Positions 25,104 to 33,743 of a stretch of DNA of 64,000 bases are shown here, piece after piece. The translations under genes and the position numbers were made by a program. How positions within the stretch are numbered: position 1 is the stretch's first letter; each line of letters starts with the position of its first letter. The stretch covers positions 565,048 to 629,047 of the forward strand of contig DF970686.1 in the NCBI GenBank assembly GCA_001270045.2. The letters are read 5' to 3'. The notes under the pieces are model-generated. The model saw only the letters and a list, made by a program, of their open reading frames with translations. It was not told the origin of the DNA and made no database searches. The DNA comes from Bacteroidales bacterium 6E. Lineage in GTDB: Bacteria; Bacteroidota; Bacteroidia; Bacteroidales; Prolixibacteraceae.

Positions 25104-25490
25104 ATGGAAGTTACTAATACATTAGGACGCCGTAAAACAGCTGTTGCGCGCGTATATATCACCCCCGGGAAAGGTAACATTGTCGTTAACAACCGTCAGC
25201 TCAGTGAGTATTTCCCGACTGAAATGCTTCAGGTTGTGGCAAAACAGGCTCTCACCTTATTGGGTGTTGAAGGCAACTACGATGTAAAAGCCAATATTGA
25301 TGGTGGTGGAATTACCGGTCAGGCCGAAGCGCTTCGTTTGGGTATTGCCAGGGCATTGGTTGAGATTGATGCCGAGAATCGCCCAAAACTTAAACATGCC
25401 GGTTTCCTTACCCGTGACCCGCGTGAAGTGGAACGTAAGAAACCCGGACAGCCAAAAGCCCGTAAAAGGTTCCAGTTCTCGAAACGTTAA
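25104..25490 (+). CDS. rpsI: Ribosomal protein S9
   Basis: Small-subunit protein whose C-terminal tail reaches the P-site tRNA. 128 residues; begins [12 protein letters not shown] and ends [11 protein letters not shown], the conserved basic tail with terminal Lys-Arg. Next to rplM as in nearly all bacteria. Confidence 0.98.
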   Translation: MEVTNTLGRRKTAVARVYITPGKGNIVVNNRQLSEYFPTEMLQVVAKQALTLLGVEGNYDVKANIDGGGITGQAEALRLGIARALVEIDAENRPKLKHAGFLTRDPREVERKKPGQPKARKRFQFSKR

Positions 25491-25525
25491 TAGTATTTTT
25501 AGAATTATAAATCAGGGATCTAAAA

Positions 25526-25562
25526 CTGTTGAGACTTCCCATTTGTTGGAACTACTCAGCAG
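25526..25562 (+). promoter_or_regulatory. Hairpin between rpsI and rpsB
   Basis: CTGTTGAG (25526-25533) pairs with CTCAGCAG (25555-25562), one G-T, with inner TTCC/GGAA pairs. It is not followed by a T-run, so it is not a terminator. It lies 36 bases before rpsB, a plausible S2 autoregulatory element. Confidence 0.45.
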
Positions 25563-25598
25563 TTGCTTTTCAGCGAGATTTCAGAAAAAAGTAAACAG

Positions 25599-26504
25599 AT
25601 GCCAAGAACAGATTTTCAGCAATTGCTCGATGCCGGAGTACATTTCGGCCACTTAAAAAGAAAATGGAATCCACAGATGGCTCCTTATATCTTTATGGAG
25701 AAAAACGGGATTCACATTATCGACCTTCAAAAGACCATCGTCAAAATCGATGAAGCTGCTGCCGCAATGAAGCAGATTGCCAAATCAGGCCGCAGGGTTT
25801 TATTTGTTGCTACCAAAAAGCAGGCAAAAGATATCGTTTCAGAGCTTGTATCATCGGTAAAAATGCCGTATGTGACTGAACGTTGGCCTGGTGGTATGCT
25901 TACCAACTTCCCAACCATCAGAAAGGCTGTGAAGAAAATGGTGTCAATTGACAAAATGACCAAGGATTCAAGCTGGGAGAAACTTTCAAAACGTGAAAAA
26001 CTTCAGATCTCACGCCAGAGAGCCAAACTTGAAAAAGTTCTCGGTAGTATTGCTGACCTTACCCGATTGCCTGCTGCATTGTTCATTGTTGACGTCATGA
26101 AAGAGAAAATTGCGGTTCGTGAAGCTCAGCGTCTTGGGATTCCCGTGTTCGGGATCGTCGACACCAATTCCAACCCCAATGGTATCGATTTCGTAATTCC
26201 TGCCAACGATGATGCTTCCCAATCTATTCAACTGATTACCTCAGTCATGGTGGAAGCTATCCGTGAAGGTCTTCAGGAACGCAAAATGGATAAAGACAAA
26301 GATGACGAGGATGATGATTCTGAACTTGATGAAGAACCTCGCAGAGGCAGAAGAACTCGTAAGAGTGTCGTGAAGCAGGAGGTGGTTCCTGTCGAGGAAG
26401 AAGAATCAGAAGAAGTTGCTGATGAAGATATCGAAGAGGAAGACGTAGATCTGGAAGATGAAGATCTCGATTCTGAAGAGGATATCGAAGAGGATGAAGA
26501 ATAG
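25599..26504 (+). CDS. rpsB: Ribosomal protein S2 with acidic C-terminal tail
   Basis: 301 residues, longer than the roughly 240 of typical S2. Residues 1-228 are the normal protein (LLDAGVHFGHLKRKWNPQM, WPGGMLTNF, VFGIVDTNSNP). Residues 229-301 are a low-complexity tail dominated by Asp and Glu, with one basic patch (PRRGRRTRKS). The ATG at 25599 begins MPRTDFQQLL and fits the family; 12 upstream codons do not. Together with tsf it forms the common rpsB-tsf pair. The acidic tail is unlikely to bind rRNA and may contact other basic proteins; this is inference. Confidence 0.97.
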   Translation: MPRTDFQQLLDAGVHFGHLKRKWNPQMAPYIFMEKNGIHIIDLQKTIVKIDEAAAAMKQIAKSGRRVLFVATKKQAKDIVSELVSSVKMPYVTERWPGGMLTNFPTIRKAVKKMVSIDKMTKDSSWEKLSKREKLQISRQRAKLEKVLGSIADLTRLPAALFIVDVMKEKIAVREAQRLGIPVFGIVDTNSNPNGIDFVIPANDDASQSIQLITSVMVEAIREGLQERKMDKDKDDEDDDSELDEEPRRGRRTRKSVVKQEVVPVEEEESEEVADEDIEEEDVDLEDEDLDSEEDIEEDEE

Positions 26505-26546
26505 AATTTCTTCCGGATTAGTTACAAACATTCAAAATATTAGAAT

Positions 26547-27374
26547 ATGTCATTTACAACTGCTGATGTAGTAAAACTCAGAAAAGCCACCGGTGCAGGT
26601 ATGATGGATTGTAAAAATGCCCTTACCGAAGCCGAAGGAAATTTTGATCGCGCGGTTGAAATTATTCGTGAAAGAGGAAAACTCGTAGCCAGCAAGCGTG
26701 CCGACCGTGATGCAACTGAAGGTGTCGTTCTGGCAAAGGTTACGGAAGACAATAAATTTGGAGCACTGGTGGTTCTCAATTGTGAGACTGACTTTGTAGC
26801 CAAAAACGAAAATTTCATTGGATTTACTGCTAAGATCCTTGATTTGGCTCTTGAAAATAAGCCTGCCAGTCTCGAAGAACTGAAAGAGCTTGTTATGGAG
26901 GGTCGTTCCATTGCTACACATGTTACTGAACAAACCGGTATCATCGGTGAAAAGCTTGATCTTTCATATTATGGAAAGGTCGAAGCAGAAACTGTGGTGC
27001 CTTATATTCATCCGGGTAACAAACTGGCAACTCTGGTTGGTTTCAACCAGGCTGGACTTGACATACAGGTTGGTAAGGATGTTGCCATGCAAGTCGCTGC
27101 CATGAATCCTGTCGCTGTTAACCGTGAGTCTGTACCTCAAACTACCATCGAAAAGGAACTTGAAATCGCAAAAGAAAAATTCCGTTTGGAAGGTAAACCT
27201 GAGGCGATGCTTGATAAAATTGCACAAGGTGCCCTTCAGAAATGGTTCTCCGAATCAACACTTCTCGAGCAGTCTTTTATTAAAGATGGTAAAATCAGTG
27301 TAAAACAATATCTTACCGGTATTGAGAAGAATCTGACAGCTACTGCTTTCGAAAGGTTTGCGCTGGATGCTTAA
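26547..27374 (+). CDS. tsf: Elongation factor Ts
   Basis: Nucleotide exchange factor for EF-Tu. 275 residues. The N-terminal UBA-like domain has VVKLRKATGAGMMDCKNAL, followed by the core with NCETDFVAKN, where the TDFV segment contacts EF-Tu. The second core half includes VGKDVAMQVAAMNPVAV. It lies 42 bases after rpsB and is followed by an intrinsic terminator that ends the rplM operon. Confidence 0.98.
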   Translation: MSFTTADVVKLRKATGAGMMDCKNALTEAEGNFDRAVEIIRERGKLVASKRADRDATEGVVLAKVTEDNKFGALVVLNCETDFVAKNENFIGFTAKILDLALENKPASLEELKELVMEGRSIATHVTEQTGIIGEKLDLSYYGKVEAETVVPYIHPGNKLATLVGFNQAGLDIQVGKDVAMQVAAMNPVAVNRESVPQTTIEKELEIAKEKFRLEGKPEAMLDKIAQGALQKWFSESTLLEQSFIKDGKISVKQYLTGIEKNLTATAFERFALDA

Positions 27375-27400
27375 TTGAAGTAATAAGACAAAACATAAGG

Positions 27401-27429
27401 GGGCTTCACTGAAAAGTGAAGCTCTTTTT
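27401..27429 (+). terminator. Terminator of the rplM-tsf operon
   Basis: GGGCTTCACT (27401-27410) pairs with AGTGAAGCTC (27415-27424), one G-T, around a GAAA tetraloop and followed by TTTTT. Confidence 0.92.
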
Positions 27430-27441
27430 GTTTGTTATATC

Positions 27442-27473
27442 TTGGTTAGTCACCTCCCATTTTTCTATCTTTG
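27442..27473 (+). promoter_or_regulatory. Promoter of pyrH
   Basis: TTG (27442-27444), a 21-base spacer and TATCTTTG (27466-27473). It lies 22 bases before the pyrH ATG and directly after the tsf terminator. Confidence 0.65.
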
Positions 27474-27495
27474 ACGAAATTAAAATCATAATGAA

Positions 27496-28209
27496 ATGAG
27501 ACTTTTTAACCGGGTTCTTCTAAAACTCAGCGGAGAATCACTGATGGGCAGTCAACAATATGGAATTGATGCAACCCGACTGAAGGATTATGCAGAGGAA
27601 ATCAGTGAAGCAGCCTCCACAGGATTGCAAATAGCCATTGTTATTGGTGGAGGTAATATCTTCAGGGGGATGAGTGGAGCAACCAAAGGATTCGACAGGG
27701 TAAAGGGAGACCAAATGGGAATGCTGGCTACCGTGATCAACAGTCTGGCTTTACAGTCTGCCCTCGTTTCTGCAGGAACAAGGGCTAAGGTCTTTACGGC
27801 AATCAGAATGGAGCCGGTTGGGGAGTATTATGCAAAGGATAAGGTAATGGAAGCCCTGGAAGCAGGTTATGTATGCATCGTGGCCGGAGGTACGGGTAAT
27901 CCTTATTTTACGACAGATACGGCCAGCGCCCTCAGAGGGATTGAACTGGAGGCTGATGCCATGTTCAAGGGCACCCGTGTTGACGGAATTTATTCAGCCG
28001 ATCCCGAGAAGGATCCAAATGCCACCAGATTTGATAGCATAACTTTTGATGAAGTTTATCACCAGGGTCTGAAAATCATGGATCTTACGGCGACCGCATT
28101 GTGTAAAGAGAATAATTTGAAGGTACTTGTCTTTAATATGGATAAAAAGGGTAATCTCCTTAAGATTTTACGTAACGAAAAAATTGGTACAATCGTATAC
28201 AACGCTTAG
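27496..28209 (+). CDS. pyrH: Uridylate kinase
   Basis: Phosphorylates UMP to UDP in the cytoplasm; bacterial hexameric kinase of the amino-acid kinase fold. 237 residues. Motifs: LLKLSGESLMG at the start, VIGGGNIFRG near 50, the DQMGMLATVIN segment, and FTTDTASALRGIELEADAMFKGT for nucleotide binding. It precedes frr, as in many bacteria, but both appear to have their own promoter. Confidence 0.97.
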   Translation: MRLFNRVLLKLSGESLMGSQQYGIDATRLKDYAEEISEAASTGLQIAIVIGGGNIFRGMSGATKGFDRVKGDQMGMLATVINSLALQSALVSAGTRAKVFTAIRMEPVGEYYAKDKVMEALEAGYVCIVAGGTGNPYFTTDTASALRGIELEADAMFKGTRVDGIYSADPEKDPNATRFDSITFDEVYHQGLKIMDLTATALCKENNLKVLVFNMDKKGNLLKILRNEKIGTIVYNA

Positions 28210-28266
28210 AGTAGTTGCAGGTTTGAATAAAATTTTTGATTTTTTTTAACATTAGAACATTTTTTC

Positions 28267-28274
28267 TATATTTG
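28267..28274 (+). promoter_or_regulatory. -7 element of frr
   Basis: TATATTTG matches TAnnTTTG and lies 28 bases before the frr ATG. The nearest TTTG upstream is 28 bases away, too far for a standard -33, so frr may also be read from pyrH. Confidence 0.45.
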
Positions 28275-28302
28275 TCTGGGTCTTTACAGAAGATTATAGA
28301 AT

Positions 28303-28866
28303 ATGCAGGAAGAAGCTCAGTTTGTTTTGGACGAATGCAAGGAAAGAATGGAACTTGCAATTTCTCATCTGGAAAAGGAATTGGTGCATATTCGGGCAGG
28401 CAAAGCAAATCCTGCCATGATTGACAGCGTTCACGTTGAGTATTATGGAAGTTTGGTGCCATTGAGCCAGGTGTCAAATATCAGTACACCGGATCCAAGA
28501 ACCATTGCGATTCAACCTTGGGAGAAAAAAATGATTCCAGTGATTGAAAAAGCTATTATGGCTGCCAATCTGGGATTCAATCCCGATAATAACGGTGAAA
28601 TTATCCGTATCAACATTCCTCCTCTTACCGAGGAAAGAAGGAAGGGATTGGTGAAGCAGGCACAAAAAGAAGGTGAAAATGCCAAAATCAGTGTACGTGC
28701 AGCCAGAAAAAGTGCCAATGATGATTTGAAGAAGCTTTTAAAGGACGGACTTCCTGAGGATATGGAAAAAGACGCTGAAAAAGAAGTTCAGGAGTATACT
28801 GATGATTTTGTAAAAAAAATTGATAACTTAGTAATCGCTAAGGAAAAAGATATTATGACTATTTGA
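28303..28866 (+). CDS. frr: Ribosome recycling factor
   Basis: Splits post-termination ribosomes together with EF-G. 187 residues, normal for RRF. It has the three-helix-bundle signatures HLEKELVHIRAGKANPAMIDSV-like start (residues 25-46), VSNISTPDPRTIAIQPWEK, and PPLTEERRKGLVKQAQKEGE. It ends in the typical helix with KIDNLVIAKEKDIM. Followed by a terminator. Confidence 0.97.
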   Translation: MQEEAQFVLDECKERMELAISHLEKELVHIRAGKANPAMIDSVHVEYYGSLVPLSQVSNISTPDPRTIAIQPWEKKMIPVIEKAIMAANLGFNPDNNGEIIRINIPPLTEERRKGLVKQAQKEGENAKISVRAARKSANDDLKKLLKDGLPEDMEKDAEKEVQEYTDDFVKKIDNLVIAKEKDIMTI

Positions 28867-28919
28867 TTGTTTCTAGTTTTCTGTTTTCTGAACATTGTTT
28901 AATTGTTTTCATGGCTTTG

Positions 28920-28951
28920 AGGCAGCTTTTTTGAAAGCTGCCTTTTTTTTA
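28920..28951 (+). terminator. Terminator of frr
   Basis: AGGCAGCTTT (28920-28929) pairs with AAAGCTGCCT (28934-28943), followed by a long T tract. The remaining bases to 29120 show nothing I can name. Confidence 0.9.
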
Positions 28952-29120
28952 TTTTTTCATGTAATGCGGAAATTATGAATTTTAGATTTGGTTCGACAAT
29001 CCCATCATTGATCTAAACTCCTGGACAAATTGAGCAAGTGCGTTATTAACCCGCAAGATGACCATTTTTCTTGAAACCCTTAAGTCCGTTTTAGTGAAAC
29101 TTTAAGTTAGGCACATTGAA

Positions 29121-29492
29121 CTACCAAAGTGAGTCTACCGAATTTCGCAGGAAGTCACGTGTGTGATAATCATCATCAACAATCTTGTTGTTCCATACAA
29201 CAATATCCAAATCCATTGTTCTTGGACTAAAGGCTGGAAGGGATCTGTCACGGCCCAAATCGTCCTCGATGCGTTTAATTATCTTTTTGAGTTGGTCTCT
29301 GTCCAAATGGGTGATTATTCTGACTGCCCCATTGGTAAAATCCGGTTGATTTGTTATTCCAATAGGAGTTGTACGGACTAAAGGAGATATGGCGGTGATA
29401 TGCACATATTGCCTCAGCAAACTAATCATTCTGGATATATTGATATCTGCATCGATATTGGAGCCAATCGAAATGATCGCCATATTTTCCAT
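29121..29492 (-). CDS. Truncated FolK-like (HPPK) paralogue
   Basis: 123 residues against about 160 for pterin pyrophosphokinases. It keeps the N-terminal SIGSNI, the pterin-side NQPDFTNGAV segment, and PRTMDLDI, whose two Asp bind magnesium in FolK. It ends shortly afterwards, without the C-terminal half that carries the conserved PHP and FVL-PL segments. A complete FolK is encoded at 47599-48105. The frame is open to a TTG at 29510 touching the folX stop; I prefer the ATG at 29492. Last gene of the folM-folX cluster. It may bind a pterin without acting as a kinase. Confidence 0.75.
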   Translation of the reverse strand: MENMAIISIGSNIDADINISRMISLLRQYVHITAISPLVRTTPIGITNQPDFTNGAVRIITHLDRDQLKKIIKRIEDDLGRDRSLPAFSPRTMDLDIVVWNNKIVDDDYHTRDFLRNSVDSLW

Positions 29493-29510
29493 TGAATCCT
29501 GGCCTGACAA

Positions 29511-29870
29511 TTACTGAATCTTAAAGTCTTCCATTTCAACCGAAACTGATTCGGCAAACCTGAGTGCATGTGGTTTATCTACCTCTACGCGGGCAGAATT
29601 TACCAATGAATCCTCCATGATAATATCAAGAATTTGACGGGTAAGAACCTCCAGTAATTTAAACCTTCCTTCCTGGACAAAATGGATAATTCGTTTGGTG
29701 ACTTTTTTATAGTCATATATTCCATCAGGTTCATCATTCTGAAGCGCACTTGAGGGCACGTCTACCTCAATTTTGATATTGATGATGACATCCTGTTTAT
29801 TGACCAGTTCCTCAGGATTAAATCCAATATAAGTTCGGATCAACAGGTCTTTAATTCTAATGGTAGCCAT
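29511..29870 (-). CDS. folX: Dihydroneopterin triphosphate epimerase (FolX type)
   Basis: 119 residues of the dihydroneopterin aldolase fold. It matches E. coli FolX as I remember it far better than FolB, sharing RTYIGFNPEE near 12-21, NKQDVIIN, RFKLLEVLT (69-77) and DKPHALRFAESVS (98-110). Active-site equivalents are Tyr54, Glu74 and Lys99. FolX epimerises dihydroneopterin triphosphate to dihydromonapterin triphosphate. It is 77 bases downstream of the FolM-like gene and abuts the short FolK paralogue. A true FolB is at 7178-7537, so this is not the folate enzyme. Confidence 0.85.
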   Translation of the reverse strand: MATIRIKDLLIRTYIGFNPEELVNKQDVIINIKIEVDVPSSALQNDEPDGIYDYKKVTKRIIHFVQEGRFKLLEVLTRQILDIIMEDSLVNSARVEVDKPHALRFAESVSVEMEDFKIQ

Positions 29871-29947
29871 TTTGTTTTGGTATTTGGTTAGGCAAGATAC
29901 AAATTCTGTTGGATCACATTTGTGACATGACTGAAATTAGTTGAGGT

Positions 29948-30676
29948 CTATACCCTTTTACCAAGGTTTTCACCTCCGTCGCAAAACAAAATCTGACCAG
30001 TAAGGTAATCGTTTGTAATGATATAATCTACACTTTTAAGGATGGGATCAAGGCCTCCTGGTCTTTTCATAGGGATTTGCACTGCTAGCTTTCTAAGATA
30101 TTCGTCATTTTTGTCGGCCGGTGGCAGGGTTAACCCGGGAGCGATTGCATTCACCCTGAAGGTTGGACCCAATTCAAAAGCAGCCATCTTTGTCAGTTCC
30201 CAAAGTGCTTTCTTAGCCAGACTATATGCAGCGAATCCTGATGTGTTGTTTGTAATCCGGGTATCCGTAAAATTAATGATCATACCTTTATCACAGTTAA
30301 GTGCGAATTGTCGGGTAAGTATAAATGGAGCCCTAAGGTTGACTCCAAATTGTTCGTCAAAAAATGATGGGGAAGTCTCCCTGATTGTACCAGGATCAAA
30401 AACTGAAGCATTGTTAATTAGTAGATCCAGGCGGCCCATTTCAGCAATTACCAGCCTGATAAGATTTTCAGTTTGAGAATCATTCATCAGGTTTGCTCCG
30501 AATGTTGCGAATTTTTGAAGTGGGTATTTTTCTCTAAGGATTTTAACCAGGATATCAGCATCCGTTGATGAACGGTTGTAATGGATCGCTATATTCCAAC
30601 CTTGGCTTGAAAGATGTTCAGCAATTGCCTTACCCACCCTTTGTGCTGCTCCTGTGATGAATGCCGTTTTTTTCAT
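29948..30676 (-). CDS. folM: Pteridine reductase / dihydromonapterin reductase (FolM-like SDR)
   Basis: 242-residue short-chain dehydrogenase. The cofactor loop is TGAAQRVG (8-15), of the TGxxxRxG form that marks the PTR1/FolM branch and favours NADPH. The catalytic set is Asp138, Tyr151 and Lys155. Asp in place of the usual Ser, with spacings of 13 and 4, is the PTR1 arrangement. NNAS (89-92) and the final FCDGG are standard. I infer reduction of dihydromonapterin to tetrahydromonapterin. Its neighbour folX supplies the precursor, which strengthens the call. FabG-type activity is less likely given the motif. Confidence 0.8.
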   Translation of the reverse strand: MKKTAFITGAAQRVGKAIAEHLSSQGWNIAIHYNRSSTDADILVKILREKYPLQKFATFGANLMNDSQTENLIRLVIAEMGRLDLLINNASVFDPGTIRETSPSFFDEQFGVNLRAPFILTRQFALNCDKGMIINFTDTRITNNTSGFAAYSLAKKALWELTKMAAFELGPTFRVNAIAPGLTLPPADKNDEYLRKLAVQIPMKRPGGLDPILKSVDYIITNDYLTGQILFCDGGENLGKRV

Positions 30677-30728
30677 ATGCTTTTTTTATTCAAACACAGG
30701 CAATCCCGATATGTTCAGGAATATTGTT

Positions 30729-31337
30729 CTATTGGTAACGCATCAGCTTGCTGAGGTATTTCCCAATAATGTCAAATTCGAGGTTAACAACGGTGCCCTC
30801 CTTAAAAGTATGGAAATTGGTTACTTCCCAAGTGTAGGGGATAATGGCTACCTGAAAAGTATTATCCCTTGAATTTACTACCGTAAGGCTGACTCCATTT
30901 ACGGTTACTGATCCCTTTTCCACGGTCATATAACCTTGCCTGGCTTTCTCCTTGTCGAAATCGTATTCGAAGGTGTAATACCAGCTGCCATCAGCTTCTT
31001 CCACTCTTTTGCATATGGCTGTCTGATCGACATGTCCCTGAACAATATGCCCGTCAAGGCGTCCATTCATTGGCATACTGCGTTCCAGGTTAACTTTTGA
31101 TCCAGGTTCAAGAAGTCCAAGGTTCGATTTCAATAGTGTCTCCCGTATGGCTGTTACCTTATAAGTATTGCTTATCTGATCTACCGCAACAACAGTTAGG
31201 CATACCCCATTGTGGGAAAGGCTTTGGTCGATCTTCAGCTCATTGGCATTTTTCCATGTTAGTGTAAAATGCACATTGTCTTTTTCTCTTTCAATAGCAA
31301 CTACCTGTCCTGTTCCTTCTACTATTCCTGAAAACAT
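30729..31337 (-). CDS. ribE: Riboflavin synthase
   Basis: Dismutates two 6,7-dimethyl-8-ribityllumazine to riboflavin. 202 residues made of two similar beta-barrels: the first begins MFSGIVEGTG and contains SHNGVCLTVV, the second has GHIVQGHVD and SVTVNGVSLTVV. The repeat of the NGVxLTVV motif is diagnostic. It lies 52 bases upstream of the folM-like gene and after cysS on the same strand. Pterins and riboflavin both start from GTP, which may explain the grouping. No FMN riboswitch is visible upstream. Confidence 0.96.
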   Translation of the reverse strand: MFSGIVEGTGQVVAIEREKDNVHFTLTWKNANELKIDQSLSHNGVCLTVVAVDQISNTYKVTAIRETLLKSNLGLLEPGSKVNLERSMPMNGRLDGHIVQGHVDQTAICKRVEEADGSWYYTFEYDFDKEKARQGYMTVEKGSVTVNGVSLTVVNSRDNTFQVAIIPYTWEVTNFHTFKEGTVVNLEFDIIGKYLSKLMRYQ

Positions 31338-31413
31338 AACTGAAATATTTTATTTTGGTCTGGTTTAAATTTTCAATGTCTGATATCAATAAAACTTCAA
31401 CATGAAGTATAGA

Positions 31414-32889
31414 TTACATCAAATGCCATTCGAAGCCATCTTTTCGGTCTTTGACTTCTATTCCCATATGGGTAAGTTCGTTTCTGATCCTGTCAGATGT
31501 TGCCCAATCTTTGTTGTTTTTTGCTTTCTGGCGCAATTGCAGGATAAGCTCGATTGCTTCAGAAAGAATTTCTTTGTTCCGGGATGAAGGTGCCTTTTCA
31601 TTCCTCAGCCCCAGAATTTCGAAAACAAAGGTGTTATACAGTGATTTCAGTGTTATAAGATCGGCATCGTTGATGATGGCTTTTCCATCATGAATTGAAT
31701 TAATGATTCTTACCCCATCAAACAAATGAGAAATGAGGATCGGGCTGTTCAGATCGTCATTCATTGCGTTATAGCAGTTTTCAGCCAATTCTTCCACCTT
31801 AAATGAAGATTCCCCGCCGGGCTTAAGTTTTTCAAGAAGTTCCATGGCCTTCATGAGACGATCGAGTCCCTTTTCAGCAGCCTGAAGGGCTTCATTGGAG
31901 AAATCGACTGTACTCCTGTAGTGAGCCTGAAGAATGAAAAAGCGCACTGTCATTGGTGAGTACGCCTGTTGCAAGAGTTCATGGCTTCCTGTAAACAACT
32001 CATCAAGCGTAATGAAATTTCCCAATGACCTGGCCATTTTCTGGCCGTTAATGGTAATCATGTTGTTATGCATCCAATAACGGACCGATTCATGACCAAG
32101 TGCTGCAGTGGATTGTGCAATTTCGCATTCGTGATGGGGGAATTGAAGATCCAGTCCTCCGCCATGAATATCGAATACTTCGCCAAGATATTTGGTACTC
32201 ATGGCAGAACATTCGAGGTGCCATCCCGGGAAACCATTACTCCAGGTTGATGGCCATTGCATGATATGTTCAGGGCTTGCTTTTTTCCAAAGGGCAAAGT
32301 CAAAAGGATTTTTCTTTTCTTCCTGACCTTCCAATTGTCGGCTGTTATGCAGGATATCATCCAGATTCCGTCCTGATAACTTTCCGTAATGATGTTGCTG
32401 GTTGTATTTTTCGACGTCGAAATAGACAGATCCGTTGCTTTCATAGGCGAAGCCTTTTTGCAAGATCTGTTTAACCATGAGTTGCTGTTCGATAATATGT
32501 CCGCTGGCTCGTGGCTCAATGGAAGGTGACAAGGTGTTGAGGTCGGCCATGTTCTTGTGAAAAGTATTCATATACTTTTGAACAACCTCCATAGGCTCTA
32601 ATGACTCAAGACGTGCTTTTTTGGAAATCTTGTCTTCTCCCGTTTCCTCGACTTCATCTTCAAGGTGTCCAACATCGGTAATGTTTCTGACATACCTGAC
32701 CTTCAGCCCCAGATGTAAAAGGTAGCGATATAATAGATCAAAAGTGATGGCAGGTCTGGCGTGTCCGAGATGGGCATTGCTGTATACTGTAGGTCCACAT
32801 ACATACATTCCTGCTTTTCCGGGGACGAGAGGGTTAAAGATTTCTTTCTTCCGGGTAAGTGAATTGAATATTTTAAGCTCCTGATTCAT
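31414..32889 (-). CDS. cysS: Cysteinyl-tRNA synthetase
   Basis: Class I synthetase, 491 residues from the ATG at 32889; the frame extends seven codons to a TTG that I reject. The HIGH region reads [10 protein letters not shown], and the KMSKS loop reads KMARSLGN, with Ala-Arg where Ser-Lys is usual. Zinc ligands are visible in [16 protein letters not shown] and HHECEIAQ. The C-terminal helical domain follows. It is part of the long minus-strand run from ileS, 58 bases downstream of lspA. Confidence 0.97.
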   Translation of the reverse strand: MNQELKIFNSLTRKKEIFNPLVPGKAGMYVCGPTVYSNAHLGHARPAITFDLLYRYLLHLGLKVRYVRNITDVGHLEDEVEETGEDKISKKARLESLEPMEVVQKYMNTFHKNMADLNTLSPSIEPRASGHIIEQQLMVKQILQKGFAYESNGSVYFDVEKYNQQHHYGKLSGRNLDDILHNSRQLEGQEEKKNPFDFALWKKASPEHIMQWPSTWSNGFPGWHLECSAMSTKYLGEVFDIHGGGLDLQFPHHECEIAQSTAALGHESVRYWMHNNMITINGQKMARSLGNFITLDELFTGSHELLQQAYSPMTVRFFILQAHYRSTVDFSNEALQAAEKGLDRLMKAMELLEKLKPGGESSFKVEELAENCYNAMNDDLNSPILISHLFDGVRIINSIHDGKAIINDADLITLKSLYNTFVFEILGLRNEKAPSSRNKEILSEAIELILQLRQKAKNNKDWATSDRIRNELTHMGIEVKDRKDGFEWHLM

Positions 32890-32947
32890 ATTGAAATTTA
32901 ATTTCGACAAAAAAGAGATTTACCTGTTTGTCGTTCAAATCAGTTGT

Positions 32948-33634
32948 TTATTCTTCTTTTTCAAGCCCATCTTCGTTAATATGCTCTCCAATAATAACTT
33001 CACCGTCAGTGGTCGACGGTTCAGTTGGATGGTCAAATTGGTGCCTGTAGAAGAGAAGGATTGCAAAGATTCCGATGGTTATTGAGGAATCGGCAATATT
33101 GAATACGGGCCTGAAGAAAATGAGTTCTTGTCCTCCCCAAAAGGGAAACCAGTCAGGATAAGTTCCGGTAATGATTGGGAAATAGAACATGTCAACGACC
33201 TTACCGTGCAGGAATGTTCCATAACCACCGCCTTCAGGCAGAAAAGTGGCAACCTGCCCATAGCTGTGGTCGAAAATCATCCCGTAGAATACACTATCGA
33301 TAATGTTTCCAAGTGCTCCGGTAAAAATCAATGCAACACTGACAAGAAAGCCGAAAGGATGATCTTTTTTTACCTGAATGGCAAGGTACCAGCCAATTGC
33401 CGTAACCGCAATGATCCTGAATATACTGAGAAACATTTTTCCATATTCCCCGGCAAATTCAAAACCAAAGGCCATGCCATTGTTTTCAACAAAATGAATA
33501 ATAAACCAGTCTCCCAATATGCGGAATTCTTCCCCCAGGGCCATATTGGTTTTGATCCAGAATTTCAGGATTTGGTCAGCAAGAAGAATTAGTATGATAA
33601 TTATAAAAATATGCCTGCCTCTTGAAAGCTTCAT
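32948..33634 (-). CDS. lspA: Lipoprotein signal peptidase
   Basis: Cleaves signal peptides of prolipoproteins in the inner membrane. 228 residues, longer than the 165 or so of many LspA, owing to a loop around residues 125-170 and a hydrophilic tail. Four helices. The catalytic Asp pair sits in TGALGNIIDS and FNIADSSI, and NNGMAF is the conserved extracytoplasmic motif. The many lipobox proteins in this window are its substrates. It follows the DksA-like gene and ileS, a common Bacteroidota order. Confidence 0.95.
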   Translation of the reverse strand: MKLSRGRHIFIIIILILLADQILKFWIKTNMALGEEFRILGDWFIIHFVENNGMAFGFEFAGEYGKMFLSIFRIIAVTAIGWYLAIQVKKDHPFGFLVSVALIFTGALGNIIDSVFYGMIFDHSYGQVATFLPEGGGYGTFLHGKVVDMFYFPIITGTYPDWFPFWGGQELIFFRPVFNIADSSITIGIFAILLFYRHQFDHPTEPSTTDGEVIIGEHINEDGLEKEE

Positions 33635-33743
33635 AAATATACATTAAGGTATAGGATAATCCTGCTTATCATCGTATTTCCCAAATCCGGACATACCTTT
33701 CCATTCAGGGTGATTCCTGGAAGTAAGGATCAGGGATTCATTG

